Assembly (NCBI RefSeq): GCF_001610975.1
Contig: NZ_CP013342.1
Location: 3,109,001 to 3,173,000, forward strand
DNA: 64,000 nt
From: Sphingopyxis terrae subsp. terrae NBRC 15098
GTDB taxonomy: Bacteria; Pseudomonadota; Alphaproteobacteria; Sphingomonadales; Sphingomonadaceae
Direction: 5' to 3'
A program made the translations under genes and the position numbers. Of this stretch, positions 34,908 to 43,664 are shown in pieces (position 1 is the stretch's first letter; each line of letters opens with the position of its first letter). Below the pieces are notes generated by a model that saw nothing but the letters and a program-made list of their open reading frames with translations, had not been told where the DNA came from and did not search any database.

Positions 34908-35759
34908 TCAGTCCGCCAGCGACAGGATATGCCGCGCCTGTTTGAGGTGCGGGGCATCGACCATTTTGCCGTCCACCTGAAGCACCCCCGAGCCCGGATT
35001 GGCGGCGAAGGCATCGACGATCGCCTGCGCACGCTGAACCTCGTCAGCCGACGGCGTGAAGGCGGCGTTGATCGGCGCGACCTGCGATGGGTGGATCGCC
35101 ATCATGCCGGTAAAGCCATCGCGCCGCGCGCGCGCCGCATAGGCGGCAAGGCCCGCCTCGTCCTTGATCGCAGGAAACACCGTATCGATCGCAGCGACGC
35201 CCGCACCATGCGCGGCGAACAATGTCAGCGCGCGGGCGATCTGATAGGGTTCGGTGTAGCGCCCGTCGGCCTCGCGGCTCGTCGCCGCGCCGATGGCGGC
35301 GGGCAGATCCTCGGCGCCCCAAGTGAGGCCGACCAGCCGGGCCTTCGCCTCGCGATAGCCACCCAGCGTGAAGATCGCTGCCGGGGTTTCGGTCGCGATC
35401 GGGAGCACCGGCGGCAGCGACGCATCGGCGGCCCCCTCGCTACGAAGGATCGTATCGAGCTGAGCGATGCTCGGCGCGCCTTCGGCCTTGGGCAGCATGA
35501 TCGCATCGGGGCGCCCGCCGACAATGGCAGCAACGTCGGCGGCGGTCATATGCCCGTCGAGCGGATTGACACGGACCAGCGTGAACACCTCGCGCGTTCC
35601 GGCGAGATAGGCGGCAACCGCTTCGCGCGCAGCCTCCTTGTTGGCGGGCGACACCGAATCTTCGAGGTCGAGGATGATCGCATCGGCGCCCGACGCCGCT
35701 GCTTTCGCAAAGCGTTCGGCACGGTCGCCGGGGACAAAGAGAAGGGATCGGAGGCGCAT
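34908..35759 (-). CDS. HpcH/HpaI (CitE-like) CoA-ester lyase
   Basis: A 283-aa TIM-barrel lyase of the CitE family. LRSLLFVPGDRAERFAKA, DAIILDLEDSVSP (metal-binding acidic motif), VRVNPLDG, LPKAEG and the final FTGMMAIHPSQV segment are family-typical. Relatives cleave malyl-, methylmalyl- or citramalyl-CoA. The ATG at 35759 is preceded by AGGAAG and overlaps the MaoC gene stop by one base. It is last in the carboxylase operon, where a hydroxymethylglutaryl-CoA lyase would be expected for leucine breakdown. Confidence 0.88.
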   Translation of the reverse strand: MRLRSLLFVPGDRAERFAKAAASGADAIILDLEDSVSPANKEAAREAVAAYLAGTREVFTLVRVNPLDGHMTAADVAAIVGGRPDAIMLPKAEGAPSIAQLDTILRSEGAADASLPPVLPIATETPAAIFTLGGYREAKARLVGLTWGAEDLPAAIGAATSREADGRYTEPYQIARALTLFAAHGAGVAAIDTVFPAIKDEAGLAAYAARARRDGFTGMMAIHPSQVAPINAAFTPSADEVQRAQAIVDAFAANPGSGVLQVDGKMVDAPHLKQARHILSLAD

Positions 35760-36211
35760 CAGACGTTCTTCCTGTTGATCAGCGCTGACCGTTCGCACTG
35801 GCAGACGATTTCGTCGCGCTGGTTGATGCAGCGATGGAGGAATGTCACGATACCCGCATTCGGTCGCGATTTCGATTCCTTGAGGCCGATCACCTCGCTC
35901 GTCGCGCGCAGCGTGTCGCCGATGAAGACCGGCTTGGGCATCACCAATTTATCATAGCCGAGGTTGGCGACGAGCGTGCCGAGCGTCGTGTCGCCGACCG
36001 ACAGCCCGACCATCAGGCTGAAGGTGAAGGTGCCGTTGACGAGGATCTGCCCGAATTCCGATGCTTTTGCAGCCTCGATGTCGAGATGCAGCGGCTGCGG
36101 ATTGTGCGTCATCGTCGTGAACAGCAGATTGTCCGTCTCGGTCACGGTGCGGCGGATCTCGTGCACGATCGCATCGCCGATCTGCCATTCGTCGAAAAAC
36201 TTGCCTGCCAT
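35759..36211 (-). CDS. MaoC-family hydratase
   Basis: A 150-aa hot-dog fold enoyl-CoA hydratase with [23 protein letters not shown], the hydratase 2 type motif carrying Asp-His equivalents, and [22 protein letters not shown]. Mesaconyl-CoA hydratase-like proteins share this start. The frame extends to 36358, but the ATG at 36211 directly follows the GNAT stop and begins the conserved part. Together with the CitE-like lyase it would hydrate then cleave an unsaturated CoA ester. Confidence 0.85.
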   Translation of the reverse strand: MAGKFFDEWQIGDAIVHEIRRTVTETDNLLFTTMTHNPQPLHLDIEAAKASEFGQILVNGTFTFSLMVGLSVGDTTLGTLVANLGYDKLVMPKPVFIGDTLRATSEVIGLKESKSRPNAGIVTFLHRCINQRDEIVCQCERSALINRKNV

Positions 36212-36213
36212 CG

Positions 36214-36672
36214 TCAGTCCCTCAAATGCAATTTCATGCCGACATGACTCTGCACGAAGCCGAGCCGGGCGTAGAAGCGGTGCGCGGCAGTCCGTGTCGC
36301 CGACGATGTGAGTTGGACGAGTTTGCAATCGCGCGCGCGGCACTGTTCCACCGCCCACAAGATCATCTGCTCGCCCAGCCTTTGGCCGCGCAGGTCGGCG
36401 GCAATGCGCACCGCCTCGATCAAGCCGCGCCAGCTTCCGATAAAGGAAAGCCCCGGGAGGAAACTGAGTTGCATCGTCCCGATAACGCGGCCATCGAGTT
36501 CCGCTGCAATCAGCCGCTGGTTCGGGTCGGCGTCGATTGCATCGAACGCGGCAAGGTAACGCGGGTCCGAGGGATCGGCCTCACGCGCCGGCGGAATCGT
36601 GTCCTCCGCAAGCATGCCGAGGATGGCAGGAAGATCCGCCGCCGTCGCATCGCGAAGGATCAGGCCGCTCAC
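36214..36672 (-). CDS. GNAT-family N-acetyltransferase
   Basis: A 152-aa acetyltransferase with the acetyl-CoA pyrophosphate loop [16 protein letters not shown] (R/Q-x-x-G-x-G/A form) and the C-terminal [21 protein letters not shown]. The substrate is unknown. Its ATG overlaps the stop of the carboxylase alpha gene by 4 bp (ATGA), so it is translationally coupled to it. It may act on amino acid-derived or protein amines. Confidence 0.85.
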   Translation of the reverse strand: MSGLILRDATAADLPAILGMLAEDTIPPAREADPSDPRYLAAFDAIDADPNQRLIAAELDGRVIGTMQLSFLPGLSFIGSWRGLIEAVRIAADLRGQRLGEQMILWAVEQCRARDCKLVQLTSSATRTAAHRFYARLGFVQSHVGMKLHLRD

Positions 36673-38507
36673 TCGGCGGCCTCGATCTTCGCGAGCAGTG
36701 CCTCGACCTGCACCTGCGCCCCGGCCGCAGCGTTGAGTTCGGCAACGATGCCGTCGAACGGCGCGGTCAGGCTATGCTCCATCTTCATCGCTTCGAGCGT
36801 CAGCAGCTTCTGACCCTTGGTCACCTTGTCGCCCGCGGCGACGTCGACCGCTATGATCTTGCCGGGCATCGGCGACAGGATCGCCCCGTCGCCCGCTGCG
36901 CCGCCGGCACCGCCCGCGGCGCGCCAAGGCGTAAGCTGCCACACCGCGCCGCTTTCGGCGACGAGCATGGCGGGGGCGGGCTCCTCGGCGCCGGGGCCGT
37001 GCAGCGTCACATCGACGCGCTTGCCGTCGAGCAGAAAGGGCGCGATGCGCACATCGGGCGCGTTGAGACGGAAACCCGACTGCAGCGAGCGGGGAACCAT
37101 CGCCATCGCGGCATTGGTCAGCGCCTGATCCGAGGGCATCGGCTCGGCCGTCATGCTGTCGCCATCGCGGCCGATCAGCCCGGTATCGACCGTGCCTGCG
37201 ACGAAATCGGAGTGATTGAGGGCGGCAATCAGGAAGGCCGAATTGGTCTTCACCGGCCAGATCGCGCTGTCCTCCAGCATTTCGGCCAGCATTTCACGGG
37301 CTTCGCTACGATCGTCGCCGTAAGCGATGACTTTGGCGATCATCGGATCGTAGAAGGGCGACACCTCCGCACCTTCGTAGACGCCGGTGTCGATGCGGCC
37401 GAGATGTTCGGGAAGCTGGAACAGTTCGAGCGTGCCGATGCTGGGCAGGAAACCCCTGGCCGGGTCTTCGGCATAGAGCCGTGCTTCCATCGCCCAACCG
37501 TTGATCGCGAGCTTGTCCTGTGCCAGCGGGATCGGTTCGCCCGACGCGACACGGAGCTGCCATTCGACCAGATCGACCCCGGTAATCTCTTCGGTTACCG
37601 GATGCTCGACCTGCAGGCGCGTGTTCATTTCCATGAACCAGATGCGGTCGGCGCGCAGGCCTTCGCTGGCGTCCGCGATGAATTCGATCGTCCCCGCACC
37701 GACGTAGTCGACGGCCTTTGCGGCGCGCACTGCGGCGGCGCACAGCTCGGCGCGCGTCGCTTCGTCCATGCCCGGGGCCGGGGCTTCCTCGATCACCTTC
37801 TGGTGGCGGCGCTGGAGCGAGCAGTCGCGCTCGAACAGATGGACGACATTGCCGTGCGTATCGCCGAACACCTGCACCTCGATATGGCGCGGGGTGAGGA
37901 TATATTTCTCGATCAGCACATGATCATTGCCGAACGACGCCGCCGCCTCGCGCTGGCACGAGGCGAGCGCATCGGCGAAGTCCGCCGCAGCATCGACCTT
38001 GCGCATCCCCTTGCCGCCGCCGCCGGCGACGGCCTTGATCAGGACGGGATAGCCGATCTGCGCGGCCTGTTCGGCGAGGAAGGTCGGATCCTGATTTTCG
38101 CCCATATAGCCCGGCGTCACGGGCACGCCCGCCTCGGCCATCAGCTTCTTGGCGGCGTCTTTCAGGCCCATCGCGGTAATCGACGAAGGCTTCGGCCCTA
38201 CCCAGACGAGTCCGGCATCGGCGACCGCCTGTGCGAACTCGGCGTTCTCCGAGAGGAAGCCGTAACCGGGATGGATCGCCTCGGCGCCGGTCGCTTTCGC
38301 GGCGGCGATGATCTTCTCGCCTATCAGATAGGATTCGCGCGCCGGCGACGGCCCGATATGCACGGCCTCGTCGGCCTCGCGTACATGCAAAGCCTTGGCG
38401 TCAGCGTCCGAATAGACCGCAACGGTCCGGATGCCCATTTCGCGCGCGGTGCGGATGATACGGCAGGCGATTTCGCCGCGATTGGCGATGAGGAGGGATT
38501 TGATCAA
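36669..38507 (-). CDS. liuD: Methylcrotonyl-CoA-type carboxylase alpha subunit (biotin carboxylase + BCCP)
   Basis: A 612-aa biotin-dependent acyl-CoA carboxylase subunit. The biotin carboxylase domain has KSLLIANRGEIACRIIRT at the start, AVAGGGGKGMR (ATP-binding glycine loop), EKYILTPRHIEVQVFGD and EMNTRLQVEHPVTE; the biotinyl domain carries EAMKMEH at the C-terminus. With the beta subunit it carboxylates 3-methylcrotonyl-CoA, with related acyl-CoAs possible. The only credible start is TTG at 38507, with GGGAGGA six bases upstream, lying inside the flanking inverted repeat. The frame is open upstream to 38612 only through repeat-derived sequence. The gene overlaps the DUF559 stop (TTGA). Confidence 0.9.
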   Translation of the reverse strand: MIKSLLIANRGEIACRIIRTAREMGIRTVAVYSDADAKALHVREADEAVHIGPSPARESYLIGEKIIAAAKATGAEAIHPGYGFLSENAEFAQAVADAGLVWVGPKPSSITAMGLKDAAKKLMAEAGVPVTPGYMGENQDPTFLAEQAAQIGYPVLIKAVAGGGGKGMRKVDAAADFADALASCQREAAASFGNDHVLIEKYILTPRHIEVQVFGDTHGNVVHLFERDCSLQRRHQKVIEEAPAPGMDEATRAELCAAAVRAAKAVDYVGAGTIEFIADASEGLRADRIWFMEMNTRLQVEHPVTEEITGVDLVEWQLRVASGEPIPLAQDKLAINGWAMEARLYAEDPARGFLPSIGTLELFQLPEHLGRIDTGVYEGAEVSPFYDPMIAKVIAYGDDRSEAREMLAEMLEDSAIWPVKTNSAFLIAALNHSDFVAGTVDTGLIGRDGDSMTAEPMPSDQALTNAAMAMVPRSLQSGFRLNAPDVRIAPFLLDGKRVDVTLHGPGAEEPAPAMLVAESGAVWQLTPWRAAGGAGGAAGDGAILSPMPGKIIAVDVAAGDKVTKGQKLLTLEAMKMEHSLTAPFDGIVAELNAAAGAQVQVEALLAKIEAAE

Positions 38508-38950
38508 AGCCGGTCCTCCCCGAAACGGGGAGGGGGACCATCCGCGGGATGGTGGAGGGGCACAGGCGATTTGCCTTGCCGTTCTTTGATCTTCATCGCC
38601 CGTTCCTTGCAAACGTCTACTATCCGCGCCATCGCGCTCTCCAGACTCGTCATGATCACCGTTGCCGGCACGCGCAGCGTAGCGACATGCTGCGACTTCA
38701 GGAAATCCGATCGGGCGGCGTCACTCCGCGCCGCCTTCTCGCCGTCATGGGCCCGCCCATCAACCTCGATCGCCAGGCGCACCGCCGGACAATAGAAGTC
38801 CAGAATATAAATACCCGCTGGATGCTGGCGCCGAATCTTGAAGCCACCGGGTCGTTCCCGCAAAACCCGCCAGAGCATCCGTTCGGGAAGGCTCATCTCG
38901 CTGCGCAGTTTGCGGGCACGTTTCAGCGTGTCTCGGGGGCCAGTGATCAC
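38504..38950 (-). CDS. DUF559 endonuclease-like protein
   Basis: A 148-aa DUF559 protein of the Vsr/PD-(D/E)XK nuclease group. The core shows SLPERMLWRVLRERPGGFKIRRQHP, ILDFYCPAVRLAIEVDGRAHD and RSDAARSDFL, with conserved Glu, Asp and Glu-Val-Asp-Gly. I place the start at GTG 38950, which has GGAGGGG eight bases upstream, inside the inverted repeat; the frame is open to 39064 but overlaps the carboxylase beta gene. The C-terminal tail (PLHHPADGPPPRFGEDR) is translated from the other repeat copy. The gene is inserted between carboxylase beta and alpha. Function is unknown. Confidence 0.78.
   Translation of the reverse strand: MITGPRDTLKRARKLRSEMSLPERMLWRVLRERPGGFKIRRQHPAGIYILDFYCPAVRLAIEVDGRAHDGEKAARSDAARSDFLKSQHVATLRVPATVIMTSLESAMARIVDVCKERAMKIKERQGKSPVPLHHPADGPPPRFGEDRL
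38512..38563. repeat. Inverted repeat A of DUF559 element
   Basis: A 52-bp repeat built of two hairpins: CCTCCCC/GGGGAGG and CCACCATCC/GGATGGTGG types. It matches the reverse complement of 38956-39007 at 49 of 52 positions. Its outer edge carries TCCTCC, which on the minus strand is the Shine-Dalgarno sequence for the downstream carboxylase gene. Confidence 0.9.
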
Positions 38951-38955
38951 CGGGA

Positions 38956-39007
38956 GTGCCCCTCCACCATCCTGCGGATGGTCCCCCTCCCCGTGTCGGG
39001 GAGGATC
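38956..39007. repeat. Inverted repeat B of DUF559 element
   Basis: The second 52-bp copy, inverted relative to the first. Its inner edge carries CCCCTCC, which on the minus strand gives GGAGGGG, the Shine-Dalgarno sequence for the nuclease GTG at 38950. Differences from copy A are at three positions. Confidence 0.9.
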
Positions 39008-39029
39008 ACTATGATCCGTCGGCCCATCA

Positions 39030-40628
39030 TCACATCCTGAACACGCCGAAGCCGCGGTCTTCAACCGGGGCGTTCAGCGTTGCAGCAAAGGCCAGCCCCA
39101 GCACATCGCGCGTCTGCGCGGGGTCGATGATGCCATCGTCCCACAGGCGCGCGGTGGCGTGATAGGGATTGCCTTCGTCCTCATATTTCTGGCGGATCGG
39201 TGCCTTGAAGGCTTCGGCCTCTTCGGGCGTCCATTTGTCGGCGTCGCGGTGGACCGTCGCCAGCACCGACGCCGCCTGTTCGCCGCCCATCACGCTGATC
39301 CGACTGTTGGGCCAGCTAAACAGGAAGCGCGGGCTATAGGCCCGCCCGCACATGCCGTAATTGCCCGCACCGAAGCTGCCGCCGATCAGCACCGTGATCT
39401 TGGGTACGGTCGCGGTCGCGACGGCCGTCACCAGCTTCGCGCCATGCTTGGCGATCCCCTCGGCCTCGTACTTCCCACCGACCATGAAGCCCGAGATATT
39501 CTGGAGGAAGAGCAGGGGGATGCGCCGCTGCTGCGCCAGCTCGATGAAATGCGCGCCCTTGACTGCGCTCTCGCTGAATAGCACGCCATTGTTGGCGAGG
39601 ATCGCGACCGGAATGCCCCAGATATGCGCGAAGCCGCAGACGAGCGTGGTGCCGTAATTCGCCTTGAACTCGTGGAACTCGCTGGCATCGACGATGCGCG
39701 CAATTACCTCGTGCACATCATAGGGCGCGCGGACATCCTCGGGGATGATGCCGTAGAGCTCTTCGGCATCATATTTGGGCGGACGCGGGTCTTTCATCGC
39801 GACGTCGAAGCCATCGTCGGCCCCGAAGGTCGACACGATATCGCGCACGATGGTCAGCGCATGTTCGTCATTCTCGGCCAGATGATCGACCACGCCCGAC
39901 TTCTTCGCGTGCAGGTCGCCGCCGCCCAGATCCTCGGCGCTGATCTCTTCGCCCGTCGCGGCCTTCACCAGCGGCGGGCCGGCGAGGAAGATCGTACCCT
40001 GGTTGCGCACGATCACCGTCTCGTCGGACATCGCGGGAACATAAGCACCGCCCGCGGTGCAGCTGCCCATCACGCAGGCGATCTGTGGGATGCGTTTCGC
40101 CGACATATTCGCCTGGTTGAAGAAGATGCGCCCGAAATGGTCGCGGTCGGGAAAGACCTGATCCTGATGCGGCAGGTTCGCGCCGCCGCTGTCGACAAGG
40201 TAGATGCAGGGCAGGCGGTTCGCCTCGGCAATCTCCTGCGCGCGAAGATGTTTCTTCACCGTCATCGGATAGTAGGTGCCGCCCTTCACCGTGGCGTCGT
40301 TGCACACGATCATCGTCTGCTTGCCCGACACACGGCCGATGCCGGCGATCATCCCGGCGCCCGGAACCTCGCCCTCATACATATCGCCCGCCGCGAGCTG
40401 GCCGATCTCGAGGAAGGGCGAACCCGGATCGAGCAGCCGCTCGACGCGCTCGCGCGGCAGCAGCTTGCCGCGGCTGGTATGCCGCTCGCGCGACTTTTCG
40501 TTGCCGCCGAGCGCCGCTTCGGCGACGCGGGCATAGAGCGCGTCGCGCAGGCCGCGGTTGTGCGCGGCGCGTGCCTGGGTCTGCGGATCGTCGGGATTAT
40601 ATTGCGTCGAAAGGACGGGGGCGCTCAC
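39030..40628 (-). CDS. liuB: Methylcrotonyl-CoA carboxylase beta subunit
   Basis: A 532-aa carboxyltransferase. [57 protein letters not shown], and [18 protein letters not shown] are hallmarks of methylcrotonyl- and geranyl-CoA carboxylase beta subunits. It transfers CO2 from carboxybiotin to 3-methylcrotonyl-CoA in leucine or isoprenoid breakdown. It is first in the operon followed by the DUF559 element, alpha subunit, GNAT, MaoC and lyase genes. Geranyl-CoA carboxylase (AtuC) remains a possible alternative. Confidence 0.93.
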   Translation of the reverse strand: MSAPVLSTQYNPDDPQTQARAAHNRGLRDALYARVAEAALGGNEKSRERHTSRGKLLPRERVERLLDPGSPFLEIGQLAAGDMYEGEVPGAGMIAGIGRVSGKQTMIVCNDATVKGGTYYPMTVKKHLRAQEIAEANRLPCIYLVDSGGANLPHQDQVFPDRDHFGRIFFNQANMSAKRIPQIACVMGSCTAGGAYVPAMSDETVIVRNQGTIFLAGPPLVKAATGEEISAEDLGGGDLHAKKSGVVDHLAENDEHALTIVRDIVSTFGADDGFDVAMKDPRPPKYDAEELYGIIPEDVRAPYDVHEVIARIVDASEFHEFKANYGTTLVCGFAHIWGIPVAILANNGVLFSESAVKGAHFIELAQQRRIPLLFLQNISGFMVGGKYEAEGIAKHGAKLVTAVATATVPKITVLIGGSFGAGNYGMCGRAYSPRFLFSWPNSRISVMGGEQAASVLATVHRDADKWTPEEAEAFKAPIRQKYEDEGNPYHATARLWDDGIIDPAQTRDVLGLAFAATLNAPVEDRGFGVFRM

Positions 40629-40711
40629 GGTTCACTCTCTCCCTGAAACTGTCTGCGCCCTAGCCGGTCGCTCGTCGATTGGAAAGCACCGCAGGCCGAA
40701 AATGGTTGGTA

Positions 40712-40740
40712 TTGAAACGGGATTGTCACAGGCGTATCGC
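40712..40740 (+). promoter_or_regulatory. Candidate promoter of M13 peptidase gene
   Basis: TTGAAA and TATCGC are separated by 17 bp, and the -10 box ends 33 bp before the ATG. The position and spacing fit a sigma-70 promoter, though the -10 is weak. The match is by eye. Confidence 0.35.
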
Positions 40741-40773
40741 CGTCCGACACCCCCCAGAAAGCAAGGCAACGCC

Positions 40774-42858
40774 ATGAAAAAGACCGTCCTCGCCATCCTC
40801 CTGTCCACCGCGACGATCGTCGCCGGGCCGATCGCCTGCACCAGCGCCAACGGCGACAAGGCTGCTTACACGCTCGGCACCGACCTTGGCATCAGCAAGG
40901 AAGCGATGGACACCAGCGTCAAGCCGGGCGACGATTTTTACGCCTATGCGAACGGCAATTGGCAAAAGGCGACCCAGATCCCCGCCGACCGCTCGTCGAT
41001 CGGCGCCTTCTACACCGCCTTCCTTGAAACAGAGAAGCGGACACGCGAACTCGTCGATGCGATCGTCAAGAGCGGCGGCGATGCGGGCACTGACGACGGC
41101 CGCATTGCTGCCTTCTACAACGCCTATATGAACACCAAGGCGATCGACGCCGCCGGGATGAAACCGGTCGAGGCCGATCTGGCGCGCTTCGACACCATTG
41201 CCGACAAGGCGGCGCTGTCGACCATCCTGGGCGAACAGACGCGCGCCGACGTCGATCCGCTCAACGCCACCGACTTCAACACCGAGAATCTCTTCGGCAT
41301 CTTCGTTTCGCAGGGACTGGCGACGCCGGGCGAGGTTATTCCCTATATGCTGCAGGGCGGGCTCGGTCTTCCCGAGCGCGAATATTATCTGTCGGCCGAC
41401 CCGAAGATGGCGAGCATCCGTGACGCCTACAAAGCCTATATCGCCAAGCTGCTGACTCAGGCGGGGATCGCCGATGCCGATGCAAAGGCGCAGCGTATCT
41501 TCGATCTCGAAACGAAGATCGCCCGCGCGCATGCGACGCGCGAGGAGAGTGAGGATTTCACCAAATCGGCCGATGTCTGGACCAAGGCCGACTTTGCCAA
41601 AAAGGCACCCGGGATCGACTGGGACGCCTATTTTGCCGCTGCCGGGCTCGACAAGGCGGCGAAGTTCGGCGCCTATCATGCGCGGGCGATCACGGGCCTG
41701 TCGGCGCTCGTCGCATCGCAGCCGCTCGAGGCGTGGAAGGACTGGCTCGTCTTCCATCAGATCAACAGTCATACCGATGTGCTGCCCACCGCGCTCGATG
41801 ACGCGCATTTCGCCTTTTACGGCACCACCCTCTCGGGCACGCCGCAGCAGCGCAGCCGAGACAAGCGCGCGCTCGACGCGCTCAACACCAATCTCGGCGA
41901 TGCGGTCGGCCGCGTCTATGCCGAGAAATATTTCCCGGCGTCGGCCAAGGCCGAAGTCGGTGACATGGTGAAGGGGATCAAGGCCGCCTTTGCGAAGCGC
42001 GTCAATACGATCGACTGGATGGCGCCCGAAACGAAGAAGGAAGCGATCAAGAAGGTCGAAACCATCGTCGTCGGCGTCGGCTATCCCGAAAACTGGCGCG
42101 ACTATGGCAGCTACACGATCAGCGCCGACGACGCCTATGCGAACGAAGTCGCCGGCGAGAAGGCCGAATATGCGCACCAGCTCGCCAAGATCGGCAAGCC
42201 CTTCGACAAGGGCGAATGGTGGATGACCCCGCAGACGGTCAACGCCGTCAATCTGCCGGTGCAGAATGCGCTGAATTTCCCCGCCGCGATCCTGCAGCCG
42301 CCCTTCTTCGACGCCAAGGCCGATCCCGCCTATAATTATGGGGCGATCGGCGCCGTCATCGGCCACGAAATCAGCCACAGCTTCGACAATAATGGCGCCG
42401 CCTTCGATTCGACCGGCGCGCTGCGCAACTGGTGGACGGCCGAGGATCTCAAGAAGTTCGAGGCGGCGGGGGCGGCGCTGGCCGCGCAATATGACAGCTA
42501 CAAGCCGTTCCCCGATCTTGCGGTCAACGGCAAGCTGACGCTGGGAGAGAATATCGCCGACGTCGCGGGCCTGCAGGCGGCTTATGACGCCTATCGCGCT
42601 TCGCTGAACGGCAAGGAAGCGCCGGTGATCGACGGCTTCACGGGCGATCAGCGTTTCTTCATCGCCTATGCGCAGACCTGGGCCACCAAGATGCGTGACG
42701 AGGCGCTGCGCGCGCGGATCGCGACCGACGGCCATGCGCCGGGTAACTACCGCGCACTCACCGTCCGCAACCTCGACGCGTGGTACAAGGCGTTCAACGT
42801 TCAGCCGACCGACAAGCTGTATCTCGCCCCCGATCAGCGCGTCCGCGTCTGGGGGTGA
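40774..42858 (+). CDS. M13-family zinc metallopeptidase (neprilysin/PepO-like)
   Basis: A 694-aa endopeptidase. An N-terminal hydrophobic leader (TVLAILLSTATIVAGPIACTS) marks export; the cysteine might be lipidated, but the lipobox is atypical. Zinc ligands are HEISH in VIGHEISHSFDNNG and the glutamate of GENIADVAGL; NALNFPAAILQPPFFD and the C-terminal PTDKLYLAPDQRVRVWG are typical of the family. It degrades peptides in the periplasm. It is divergent from the carboxylase operon. Confidence 0.93.
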   Translation: MKKTVLAILLSTATIVAGPIACTSANGDKAAYTLGTDLGISKEAMDTSVKPGDDFYAYANGNWQKATQIPADRSSIGAFYTAFLETEKRTRELVDAIVKSGGDAGTDDGRIAAFYNAYMNTKAIDAAGMKPVEADLARFDTIADKAALSTILGEQTRADVDPLNATDFNTENLFGIFVSQGLATPGEVIPYMLQGGLGLPEREYYLSADPKMASIRDAYKAYIAKLLTQAGIADADAKAQRIFDLETKIARAHATREESEDFTKSADVWTKADFAKKAPGIDWDAYFAAAGLDKAAKFGAYHARAITGLSALVASQPLEAWKDWLVFHQINSHTDVLPTALDDAHFAFYGTTLSGTPQQRSRDKRALDALNTNLGDAVGRVYAEKYFPASAKAEVGDMVKGIKAAFAKRVNTIDWMAPETKKEAIKKVETIVVGVGYPENWRDYGSYTISADDAYANEVAGEKAEYAHQLAKIGKPFDKGEWWMTPQTVNAVNLPVQNALNFPAAILQPPFFDAKADPAYNYGAIGAVIGHEISHSFDNNGAAFDSTGALRNWWTAEDLKKFEAAGAALAAQYDSYKPFPDLAVNGKLTLGENIADVAGLQAAYDAYRASLNGKEAPVIDGFTGDQRFFIAYAQTWATKMRDEALRARIATDGHAPGNYRALTVRNLDAWYKAFNVQPTDKLYLAPDQRVRVWG

Positions 42859-42893
42859 TGTCCGCTTCTCCTCGTCGCGAGGAGCGGAGCGAC

Positions 42894-42948
42894 GAAGCAA
42901 TCTCCAGTCATCGGCCCGAGGTTAACTCGGGACGCTGGAGATTGCTTC
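42894..42948. repeat. Palindromic intergenic repeat
   Basis: Perfect 14-bp arms GAAGCAATCTCCAG/CTGGAGATTGCTTC enclose an inner CCCGAG/CTCGGG hairpin. It occupies the gap between two convergent genes and may stop transcription from both sides. Its design resembles the sphingomonad dispersed repeats. Confidence 0.7.
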
Positions 42949-42966
42949 GCTGCGCTCGCGAAGACG

Positions 42967-43248
42967 CTATTTTTCTGATGCCTGCGGCGCCCCCGGCTTT
43001 TCCTTGAGGATCAAGTACCGGTAAACGCCGACGCAGTTGATGCACAGCAGCGCGATATTCTGCCAGCCGATGCCTTCGCTGTCGCTTTGCAGAAAGCCCC
43101 ACGCGACGAGCGCGATGCTGCTGGTCACGAAAATGACGAAGGCCCAGCCGGTCGGGCGCCGCCCGAGATTGAGCGATACGATCAGCGCCGCGAGCGTTCC
43201 GGCCCCGGCGCCATAATATTGCAGCGCGTCGAGCAGCGTATCGCTCAT
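42967..43248 (-). CDS. Small membrane protein, unknown function
   Basis: A 93-aa protein with three predicted helices (AGAGTLAALIVSLNLG, WAFVIFVTSSIALVAWGFL, NIALLCINCVGVYRYLIL). No named family is recognised. Its ATG overlaps the stop of the VOC gene by 4 bp (ATGA). It is last in the isovaleryl-CoA dehydrogenase operon. Confidence 0.7.
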   Translation of the reverse strand: MSDTLLDALQYYGAGAGTLAALIVSLNLGRRPTGWAFVIFVTSSIALVAWGFLQSDSEGIGWQNIALLCINCVGVYRYLILKEKPGAPQASEK

Positions 43249-43664
43249 CCGCCGGTCGCCCCGAACACGAACTCGAGCTTCAACCCGTCAGGGTCGGCAA
43301 AGAAGAGCGCATAATAGGTCGGTCCGTAGCGCGGATAATCGGCGGGGGCATCGAGGATCGTCGCGCCTATGCTGCGCAGCAAATCATGCAGCGCATCGAC
43401 GTCGGCGCGGCTTTCGGCAGTCCAGGCAAGATGATGCAGTCCGGGCGAAAAGCGGTCGTGGCTCCGTAATGCGCCGGCCCCCTGCGCTTCGACGATCCCG
43501 ATCGAATGGAACGGTTCGCCGTCGCGGTCCCAATCGCTGCCATGATCATAATCGGCGGCGCGCCGGTAGCCGAGAAAGCCCAGCACCGCATCATAGAAAA
43601 TCCGCGACCGCGCCGCGTCGCGAACCGTCAGGTCGATATGATGGACAAGGCCGCGCGCGCTCAT
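43245..43664 (-). CDS. VOC-superfamily (glyoxalase-like) protein
   Basis: A 139-aa vicinal oxygen chelate protein: VHHIDLTVRDAARSRIFYDAVLGFLGY starts the first beta-alpha-beta unit with a metal-ligand His, and GLHHLAWTAES plus FFADPDGLKLEFVF give the second His and Glu. Members include lyases, isomerases and dioxygenases; the reaction here is unknown. It is coupled by ATGA to genes on either side. Confidence 0.85.
   Translation of the reverse strand: MSARGLVHHIDLTVRDAARSRIFYDAVLGFLGYRRAADYDHGSDWDRDGEPFHSIGIVEAQGAGALRSHDRFSPGLHHLAWTAESRADVDALHDLLRSIGATILDAPADYPRYGPTYYALFFADPDGLKLEFVFGATGG

Larger units (their letters stand above)
38512..39007. mobile_element. ~496-bp inverted-repeat element carrying DUF559 gene
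   Basis: Two 52-bp inverted repeats flank one DUF559 open frame, inside an otherwise standard carboxylase operon between beta and alpha subunit genes. The layout resembles a minimal transposon or a repeat family spread with help from the encoded nuclease. No adjacent target-site duplication is evident; TGATC occurs near both outer edges but not abutting. No transposase motif is present. Confidence 0.6.

Noticed and set aside
36537-38795. 752-codon open frame on the plus strand opposite carboxylase alpha
   Set aside because: It is antisense to a clear biotin carboxylase gene and encodes Arg/Asp/His-rich sequence typical of GC-rich shadow frames.
38495-39020. Target-site duplication around the DUF559 element
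   Set aside because: TGATC occurs on both sides but does not abut the repeats, and five bases are too few to be convincing.
38504-39064. Longer DUF559 protein starting at ATG 39064
   Set aside because: It would overlap carboxylase beta and encode a repeat-derived N-terminus; GTG 38950 has a strong Shine-Dalgarno sequence at eight bases.
40726-42900. 724-codon open frame on the minus strand
   Set aside because: It is the shadow of the M13 peptidase gene.
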